In this document: positions 59,118 to 64,000 of the stretch, piece by piece
How the letters are laid out: the number at the start of each line of letters is the position of its first letter
How positions within the stretch are numbered: the stretch's first letter is position 1
Assembly: GCF_000772935.1 (NCBI RefSeq)
Contig: NZ_JPVR01000071.1
Span: forward strand, 92,618-156,617
DNA: 64,000 nucleotides
From: Lysinibacillus boronitolerans JCM 21713 = 10a = NBRC 103108
Lineage (GTDB): Bacteria; Bacillota; Bacilli; Bacillales_A; Planococcaceae
Reading direction: 5' to 3'
Notes under the pieces: model-generated
The model's database searches: none
What the model was told of the DNA's origin: nothing
Seen by the model: only the letters and a program-made list of their open reading frames with translations
Translations under genes and position numbers: made by a program

Positions 59118-59219
59118 CTGAAAGTATATACGTTCCAATTGCCGAAATTCGTGAGTAGTATCACGCGTACGTGTATTAACCTATTTAAGAAAGATAAGAA
59201 AGTAAAAAAATCCGACTAA
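59118..59219 (+). CDS. spoVM: Spore coat/cortex morphogenesis peptide SpoVM, CTG start
   Basis: 33-codon frame between thiN and rpmB, the exact B. subtilis spoVM position. The product starts (M)KVYTFQLPKFVSSITR, aligning without gaps to B. subtilis SpoVM (MKFYTIKLPKFLGGIVR), including the Pro at position 9 that is important for its membrane insertion. SpoVM is an amphipathic helix marking the forespore membrane and anchoring SpoIVA. The start must be CTG at 59118: there is no ATG, GTG or TTG in frame after the thiN stop, and GGGGGAG lies 6 bases upstream. The C-terminus is 7 residues longer than in B. subtilis and is encoded in the terminator stem. Confidence 0.88.
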   Translation: MKVYTFQLPKFVSSITRTCINLFKKDKKVKKSD

Positions 59220-59245
59220 TGTTAGTCGGATTTTTTACTTTCTTA
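59195..59245 (+). terminator. Long terminator overlapping the spoVM 3' end
   Basis: A 24-base-pair stem with one bulged A: TAAGAAAGT...CCGACTAA (59195-59219) pairs with TTAGTCGG...CTTTCTTA (59222-59245) around a two-base loop. The T run is inside the right arm. The left arm contains the last eight codons of spoVM and its stop. Confidence 0.85.
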
Positions 59246-59263
59246 TAGAATACTAATCAAGAA

Positions 59264-59299
59264 AAAAATCGATTGCGCTCAATGCGAAATCGATTTTTT
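59264..59299 (-). terminator. Terminator of rpmB
   Basis: AAAATCGATTGCG pairs with TGCGAAATCGATTTT, followed on the minus strand by TTTTTTTC. It sits 12 bases beyond the rpmB stop. Confidence 0.82.
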
Positions 59300-59310
59300 A
59301 GAAGCAGCGA

Positions 59311-59499
59311 TTAAACGCGCTCGATTTTACCTGATTTTAATGCACGAGCAGAAACCCATACACGTTTTGGTTTACCGTCAACTAAGATACGAACTTTTTG
59401 AAGGTTAGCACCCCAAGTACGTTTGTTAGCGTTCATAGCGTGGGAACGGTTGTTACCAGTACGAGCTTTACGTCCAGTGATTACACATTGTTTTGGCAT
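59311..59499 (-). CDS. rpmB: Ribosomal protein L28
   Basis: 62-residue 50S protein. The sequence ([31 protein letters not shown]) is almost that of B. subtilis L28. It has a single Cys and so is the zinc-independent form. GGAGGG lies before the ATG. Opposite to thiN-spoVM, as in B. subtilis. Confidence 0.97.
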   Translation of the reverse strand: MPKQCVITGRKARTGNNRSHAMNANKRTWGANLQKVRILVDGKPKRVWVSARALKSGKIERV

Positions 59500-59684
59500 G
59501 TTGTATTCCCTCCTTACTGTTGATGCTGAAAGATTATTATTTCAGTTCGGTATTTCACATACCATAATAATTTAACATACGATGGCGTTCAGTGCAACAG
59601 TTTTCACATAACCTTTCAAGAAAAAAACCTTTACAGACATAAAACGTTTATGAAAAGTAGAGAAGTTATTGGGGAATAGTTCTC

Positions 59685-60428
59685 CTATCCTTTTCCTCGA
59701 TAACCAAGTTTCAGCGATACACGTCTACCAGTATCAACTAATCGCTCAATTAATGTATTAATATGATCTTGAGAGACATTAAAGTTTACAAAACCAATAC
59801 TGACTGCTCCTATCACTTCACCAAAACCATCTAAAACAGAGACGGCAATGGAGGAAGTACCTGCAGTTCGTTCTCCGTGACTTATTGCATAGCCTTGTTG
59901 TCGAATTTGGTGAAGCTGTTCCTCTAATTCGGCCATTTCATCTTTAGTTACTAGTTGCTCTAGTATTTCTTTTGATTGTATCGCTGACATTGAGGCAAGT
60001 ATGGCTTTATTGGCCGCACCAATATGCATAGGTATGCGAATCCCTAGCTGATCATAAATACGAATCGGATTTGCTGCACTGTCTATCCGTTCTATAATAA
60101 TCGTATCTAATCCAGCTGGTTTACTTAAATAGACGCTTTCTTCAACCTCTCTGGCTAATCGTTCTAACTCAGGTCTAATTTTGCTAATATAATCCATCGT
60201 ATCATACACCTGTAAGCCAAGTTCCATCCATATGGTTCCAAGCCGATAATGTTTAGTCTGCTCATCTTGCTCAATCATCCCTTGTTTAATCATGGCTTTT
60301 AAAATTCTATGTAAAGTACTTAGCGGTAAATCGCATTTTGTAGAAAGCTCTGAAATGGACAAGCTACTGTCGTTTGCATCGGCAGCTAAAACCTTGGCAA
60401 TGGTCATTGCCCGCTCTAATAATTGCAT
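59685..60428 (-). CDS. IclR-family transcriptional regulator
   Basis: 247 residues from the ATG at 60428 (GGGAGG 8 bases upstream; an in-frame GTG at 60437 overlaps that site). N-terminal winged HTH (residues 1-70: LSISELSTKCDLPLSTLHRILKAMIKQGMIEQ) and a C-terminal IclR effector domain (about 80-245: IPMHIGAANKAILA, GYAISHGERTAGTSSIAVSVLD). Divergent from the guanidino-hydrolase/permease operon, whose promoter region carries IclR-like half-sites. It is the likely local repressor or activator. Confidence 0.88.
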   Translation of the reverse strand: MQLLERAMTIAKVLAADANDSSLSISELSTKCDLPLSTLHRILKAMIKQGMIEQDEQTKHYRLGTIWMELGLQVYDTMDYISKIRPELERLAREVEESVYLSKPAGLDTIIIERIDSAANPIRIYDQLGIRIPMHIGAANKAILASMSAIQSKEILEQLVTKDEMAELEEQLHQIRQQGYAISHGERTAGTSSIAVSVLDGFGEVIGAVSIGFVNFNVSQDHINTLIERLVDTGRRVSLKLGYRGKG

Positions 60429-60636
60429 TTGTCCCACCTCCCTTCATCCTATTTTATTTTTAATCTCCATTTACGTCTAGTTCCAATATTCCTGAACGAA
60501 TCTGTCGCCTAAACAAAGACTGTATTTTAATTCAAGAAAGCTTCAAAGGGATTCTTTTAATGAATGCGAATACAGCTCTTTTTCCAAGAGTGAATGCAAT
60601 TTAGATTAAAAGAAAAATAAAAGTTTTCTAAATATA

Positions 60637-60665
60637 TTGACAGTATAGCATAAAACGAATATATT
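60637..60665 (+). promoter_or_regulatory. SigA promoter of the guanidino-hydrolase operon
   Basis: TTGACA (60637-60642), 17 bases, TATATT (60660-60665): a near-consensus promoter. Transcription would start near 60672, just before the half-site array. Confidence 0.78.
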
Positions 60666-60677
60666 CTTCATATAAAC

Positions 60678-60714
60678 TTTCCTCTTAACGGAAACGTTTT
60701 CCACTACACGGAAA
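60678..60714. promoter_or_regulatory. IclR-type operator array (TTTCC/GGAAA half-sites)
   Basis: Four ordered half-sites: TTTCC (60678-60682), N7, GGAAA (60690-60694), N3, TTTCC (60698-60702), N7, GGAAA (60710-60714). The central GGAAA-CGT-TTTCC has the same half-sites and spacing as the E. coli IclR operator GGAAATNATTTCC. The array lies just downstream of the predicted transcript start, where a bound repressor would block. The central part also resembles a CcpA cre site, which is the main alternative. Confidence 0.6.
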
Positions 60715-60727
60715 TGAGGTGAAAGGA

Positions 60728-61600
60728 ATGCATTATTGTTCATCAATGTATGCACCTTTGAAACACGTTATTGTAAAAGATCCAAAAGATGCTTTTCGAA
60801 GCCAAACACATCTTAGTGAGGAATGGAAAACATTTAACTACTTATCAGAGCCTAATTATGAAGAAGCTCTAAGCGAATACGCTGAATTTATTGGGATTCT
60901 TGAAAAGTATGTTGAAACCATTGATTATCTGCCAATAGCAGAAGAAGTAGGATTAGATTCTCTCTACGCACATGATCCAGTTAAATTCACACCAAATGGT
61001 GCCATTATACTGAAATCGGGCAAAAAATTAAGACAGCCAGAAGCAGGAGTATACAAGGATTTTTTACAGCAAAAGGGTATTCCCGTAATCGGTGAACTAA
61101 CAGGTGAGGCAGTTTCGGACGGTGGAGATATTGTTTGGCTAGATGATCGAACGCTCGTTGTGGGCAGAGGTTATCGAACAAATGATGAAGCCATTCGTCA
61201 GTTAAAGGATATGACAGCCGATTTGGTAGATGAATTTATAGTTGTACAGCTACCACATGATCTTGGTGAAGCTGAGTGTTTACATTTAATGTCTTTCATA
61301 AGTATGGTAGACCAAGATTTAGCTGTTGTGCATTCGCGCTTAATGCCAGTATTTTTCAGACAACTGCTAATTGAGCGTGGCATCCAGCTAGTAGAGGTAC
61401 CAAAAAATGAATACGATTCGTTAGGTTGTAATGTGTTAGCGCTTGCACCAAGGGTCTGTGTAATTCCTCAAGGCAACAAAGAAACAAAGCAACAGCTACT
61501 TGATGCTGGAGCAACTGTGTATGAATATAAAGGCGATGAAATTACTGTTAAAGGAACAGGTGGGCCTACGTGCCTAACTTGCCCAGTAGTAAGAGGATAA
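60728..61600 (+). CDS. Guanidino-group-modifying hydrolase (arginine deiminase/DDAH superfamily) 1
   Basis: 290-residue protein of the amidinotransferase/DDAH/arginine deiminase fold. Core motifs: SDGGDIVWLDDRTLVVGRGYRTN (Asp-rich substrate site), GEAECLHLMS (catalytic His) and the C-terminal catalytic Cys region GTGGPTCLTC. Substrate is probably arginine, a methylarginine or a related guanidine. Shorter than classical ArcA (about 410) and without its insert, so it is not the fermentative arginine deiminase. ATG 60728 is preferred to GTG 60719 because GAGGTG lies 6 bases before it. First gene of the operon. Confidence 0.78.
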   Translation: MHYCSSMYAPLKHVIVKDPKDAFRSQTHLSEEWKTFNYLSEPNYEEALSEYAEFIGILEKYVETIDYLPIAEEVGLDSLYAHDPVKFTPNGAIILKSGKKLRQPEAGVYKDFLQQKGIPVIGELTGEAVSDGGDIVWLDDRTLVVGRGYRTNDEAIRQLKDMTADLVDEFIVVQLPHDLGEAECLHLMSFISMVDQDLAVVHSRLMPVFFRQLLIERGIQLVEVPKNEYDSLGCNVLALAPRVCVIPQGNKETKQQLLDAGATVYEYKGDEITVKGTGGPTCLTCPVVRG

Positions 61601-61614
61601 AGGAGAAGATGAAT

Positions 61615-62376
61615 ATGTTTAAAAATGTTATTGTTAAAAATCCAGGAAATAGTTTTGTAAACGGTTTAACGACTAGTGATTTAGGAAAGCCCATTTTAGA
61701 AAAATTATTTGAACAACATGAACACTATGTAGAGGCTTTAAAAAAATGTGGTGTTGAAGTAACACAATTACCAGCAAATGAAGCATTTCCAGATTCAACA
61801 TTTGTAGAGGATACAGCTGTATTAACGGCTGAATTTGCTATTATATCGAATCCTGGAGCAGCGGCTCGTAACCGCGAAATTGAAGAAATCGAACCAGCTG
61901 TAAAACAATTCTATGAAAAAATTTACTATATTAAAGGTTCTGGAACACTTGATGGTGGAGATGTATTACAAGCAGAGAAAAAGTTTTACGTAGGAATCTC
62001 AGATCGCACAAATGAAGAAGGCGCTCAGCAATTTAAAGAGATTGTTGAACAAGAAGGTTATGAAGCAACTATTATCCCATTAAAAGAGTTCTTCCATTTA
62101 AAAACTGGAATTGCCTATGTTGGGAACAATCGTATGGTGCTAGCTGGTGAATTTGTCGATCATCCTGCATTTGAATCTTACGAAAAAATCGTGATTCCTA
62201 AAGAGGATGAATATTCAGCTAACTGTATTCAAGTAAATGATTATATTATTATTCCAGCTGGCTATCCAGAAACAAATCGTAAATTACTAGACCTGGGCTA
62301 TCAAACTATTGAACTTGATATGTCTGAATTTAGAAAACACGACGGTGGTTTAAGCTGTTTATCATTACGTTTTTAA
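61615..62376 (+). CDS. Dimethylarginine dimethylaminohydrolase-like hydrolase 2
   Basis: 254-residue DDAH-like enzyme. N-terminal FKNVIVKNPGNSFVNGLT, PDSTFVEDTAV, GTLDGGDVL, catalytic His in FFHLKTGIAYVG and catalytic Cys in DGGLSCLSLRF. DDAH converts N-methylated arginines to citrulline plus methylamines; a different guanidine substrate is possible. ATG 61615 is chosen because AAAGGAG lies 9 bases before it and the N-terminus then matches the family. Starts 14 bases after hydrolase 1, with low similarity to it beyond the shared fold motifs. Confidence 0.85.
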   Translation: MFKNVIVKNPGNSFVNGLTTSDLGKPILEKLFEQHEHYVEALKKCGVEVTQLPANEAFPDSTFVEDTAVLTAEFAIISNPGAAARNREIEEIEPAVKQFYEKIYYIKGSGTLDGGDVLQAEKKFYVGISDRTNEEGAQQFKEIVEQEGYEATIIPLKEFFHLKTGIAYVGNNRMVLAGEFVDHPAFESYEKIVIPKEDEYSANCIQVNDYIIIPAGYPETNRKLLDLGYQTIELDMSEFRKHDGGLSCLSLRF

Positions 62377-62389
62377 GTAAATCTAACTA

Positions 62390-62430
62390 TACCCAATCAA
62401 TTTAAAAGAGAAAATTGATTGGGTACTTTC
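62390..62430 (+). terminator. Hairpin between DDAH-like gene and permease
   Basis: ACCCAATCAATTT pairs with AAATTGATTGGGT, then ACTTTCATTC. The T run is weak, so partial read-through to the permease gene is possible. Confidence 0.65.
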
Positions 62431-62486
62431 ATTCTTAAAATATCAGAATATTTAATATTTTTACATTATATGGGAAGTAGGGATGG

Positions 62487-63914
62487 ATGTTGAATAAAGG
62501 GGATCAGCTTGACAATAATCAATTAAAACGTTCGATGAAAAGTCGTCACTTATTAATGCTTTCACTTGGGGGTGTTATTGGAACAGGCTTATTTTTAAAT
62601 GTAGGGTATACCATTAATCAGGCAGGACCCGGAGGTGCACTGATTGGTTACTTGTTTGGTGGCTTAATTTTGTTTATGGTCATGAACTGTCTTGGAGAAT
62701 TGGCTGTTTACATGCCTGTTACAGGCTCTTTCCAAACATATGCAACACGTTTCATTAGTCCTTCTGCTGGTTTTTCATTAGGTTGGATGTATTTTGTCGG
62801 GTCTGCTGCCACAGCAGGCGTTGAATTTACGGCAGCAGGTATTTTAATGCAGCATTGGTTTCCAAGTGTTCCAATTTGGATATGGTGTGCTGTGTTTATG
62901 GTTCTTTTATTTGTCTTAAATGCTTTAACAACGAAGGGCTTTGCTGAAGCAGAGTTCTGGTTTGCTAGTATAAAAGTTGTTGCAGTAATTGCATTTATTA
63001 TTATTGGTGGAGCGGCAATCTTTGGTTTCATTCCATTAGCAGATCGTCCTACTCCACATCTCACAAATTTAGCACCTTCTGGTTTATTCCCAGCAGGTAT
63101 TACGATTATTTTTGTCACAATGATGAATGTAATTTTTTCTTATCAGGGATCAGAGCTGGTGGGTATTGCAGCAGGGGAGACCGAGAACCCTGAAAAAAAT
63201 ATTCCAAGAGCGATTCGTACAATTCTATTCAGAATCATCGTTTTCTATATTGCTTCCATTATTGTATTATCAGCAATATTCCCAGCATCAGAGCTTGGGC
63301 TTATGGAAAGTCCATTTGTCACGTTAATGAATTTAGCTGGTGTACCATATGCCGCTAGTATCATGAACTTTGTTATTTTGACAGCTATTTTATCAGTCGG
63401 TAATTCATGTTTATATGCATCAACACGTTTATTATTTTCCATGTCACAAGAGGGGATGGCGCCCAAGTTATTTGGTCGATTAACGAAAAATAAAGTACCT
63501 TTAAATGCGCTTATTTTTACGATGGTATTCTCACTCTTATCTTTATTAACTAGTGTAATGGAAGCCGATGCTGTATTTGTATTACTAATGTCGGTAGCTG
63601 GTATATCTGTCACAATTTCATGGATGGGGATTTGTGCTTCTCAGTTAATGTTCCGTTATCGCTATGTGAAGTCAGGAGGAAATGTGGCTGATCTAAAATT
63701 TAAAACACCACTATTCCCGTTGATTCCAGTATTTTGTATAATCTTTTGTGTTTTAATTCTAGTATTTTTAGCGTTTGATCCAACGCAAAGGATTGGTTTA
63801 CTATACGGGATTGGCTTCTTTATTGCCTGTATGATCTTTTATCAATTGAAATTAAAAAAAGCGGCGACTGCTGCTACAGATAGCAAAAATGAAGAAACAC
63901 TAGAAGTTCGTTAA
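62487..63914 (+). CDS. Amino-acid permease (APC superfamily, AAT type)
   Basis: 475-residue transporter with about 12 helices. The N-terminal helix holds GGVIGTGLFLNVGYTINQAGPGG and a later segment GSELVGIAAGETENPEKNIPRAI, both signatures of the arginine/lysine/GABA-type AAT permeases such as B. subtilis RocE/RocC. Its place after two guanidino hydrolases makes arginine, citrulline or a methylarginine the likely cargo; this is inference from context. The start is ATG 62487; TTG one codon later is possible. Confidence 0.85.
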   Translation: MLNKGDQLDNNQLKRSMKSRHLLMLSLGGVIGTGLFLNVGYTINQAGPGGALIGYLFGGLILFMVMNCLGELAVYMPVTGSFQTYATRFISPSAGFSLGWMYFVGSAATAGVEFTAAGILMQHWFPSVPIWIWCAVFMVLLFVLNALTTKGFAEAEFWFASIKVVAVIAFIIIGGAAIFGFIPLADRPTPHLTNLAPSGLFPAGITIIFVTMMNVIFSYQGSELVGIAAGETENPEKNIPRAIRTILFRIIVFYIASIIVLSAIFPASELGLMESPFVTLMNLAGVPYAASIMNFVILTAILSVGNSCLYASTRLLFSMSQEGMAPKLFGRLTKNKVPLNALIFTMVFSLLSLLTSVMEADAVFVLLMSVAGISVTISWMGICASQLMFRYRYVKSGGNVADLKFKTPLFPLIPVFCIIFCVLILVFLAFDPTQRIGLLYGIGFFIACMIFYQLKLKKAATAATDSKNEETLEVR

Positions 63915-63951
63915 TCGTACCACTAACGAATGGGAGTTAAAGGAGAATTTT

Positions 63952-64000
63952 ATGAATGCTTTTATGTGGGATACACCTGAAAAACTACGTGCCCTATTAT
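63952..64000 (+). CDS. Start of an unidentified gene, cut by window end
   Basis: ATG at 63952 with AAAGGAGAA upstream. Only 16 residues are visible (MNAFMWDTPEKLRALL). Too short to identify. The W...E.LR.LL pattern is compatible with the N-terminus of RocB-like (M20-family) arginine-utilisation proteins, which would suit the locus, but this is a guess. Probably co-transcribed with the permease 37 bases upstream. Confidence 0.6.
   Translation, partial: MNAFMWDTPEKLRALL

Noticed and set aside
60688..60704. CcpA cre site as the main reading of GGAAACGTTTTCC
   Set aside because: It resembles a cre site, but the regular four-half-site array and the adjacent divergent IclR gene fit an IclR operator better. 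Kept only as the alternative.
60728..62376. Classical arginine deiminase (ADI) pathway
   Set aside because: Both hydrolases are too short for ArcA, and no ornithine carbamoyltransferase or carbamate kinase gene is adjacent.
62708..63118. 136-codon minus-strand frame inside the permease gene
   Set aside because: The opposite strand encodes a full, family-typical amino-acid permease; the antisense frame is composition-driven.

Overview
The window is a low-GC Firmicute chromosome segment. Gene order and protein sequence point to a spore-forming Planococcaceae/Bacillaceae organism close to Lysinibacillus; this is inferred from family resemblance, not from a database search. It carries sporulation genes (spoIIGA, sigE, sigG, spoVM), Firmicute cell-division genes (ftsZ, sepF, divIVA) and PyrR- and T-box-type RNA control. 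Nearly all coding sequence keeps the backbone order known from Bacillus subtilis, with insertions and losses between conserved blocks. No rRNA, tRNA, insertion sequence, prophage or CRISPR array was seen.

Region by region: 1-7237 holds the end of ftsZ, the spoIIGA-sigE-sigG sporulation block and the ylmC-ylmE-sepF-ylmG-ylmH-divIVA division block (ylmD is missing). 7238-10510 is a T-box leader with an AUC specifier and ileS. 10538-13874 is an accessory insertion: an AraC-type regulator with a degenerate receiver-like N-terminus, transcribed away from a DUF485/sodium-solute symporter pair. 14039-15426 is lspA and an RluD-family pseudouridine synthase. 15423-27309 is the complete pyrimidine operon pyrR-pyrP-pyrB-pyrC-carA-carB-pyrK-pyrD-pyrF-pyrE with one consensus-like promoter and two PyrR attenuators.

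27310-40856 is accessory. Two complete oligopeptide/dipeptide ABC transporter operons converge on each other. Between them lies a 43-codon gene for a secreted peptide with a clear signal sequence, a strong ribosome binding site and a 15-residue Pro/Cys-rich mature end. A chemoreceptor gene follows (40901-42586).

42840-59499 is the rqcH-yloC-gmk-rpoZ-coaBC-priA-def-fmt-rsmB-rlmN-prpC-prkC-rsgA-rpe-thiN-spoVM-rpmB housekeeping block. remA and yloB are missing from their B. subtilis positions. The CoaB half of coaBC is strongly degenerate. spoVM appears to start at CTG, and its 3' end runs into a terminator stem.

59685-64000 is a guanidino-compound locus: an IclR regulator faces a promoter followed by an ordered array of IclR-type half-sites, then two different guanidino-group-modifying hydrolases, an amino-acid permease and the start of another gene. 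The most interesting items are the secreted peptide between the peptide importers, the CTG-start spoVM, the degenerate CoaB and the IclR-controlled double hydrolase locus.
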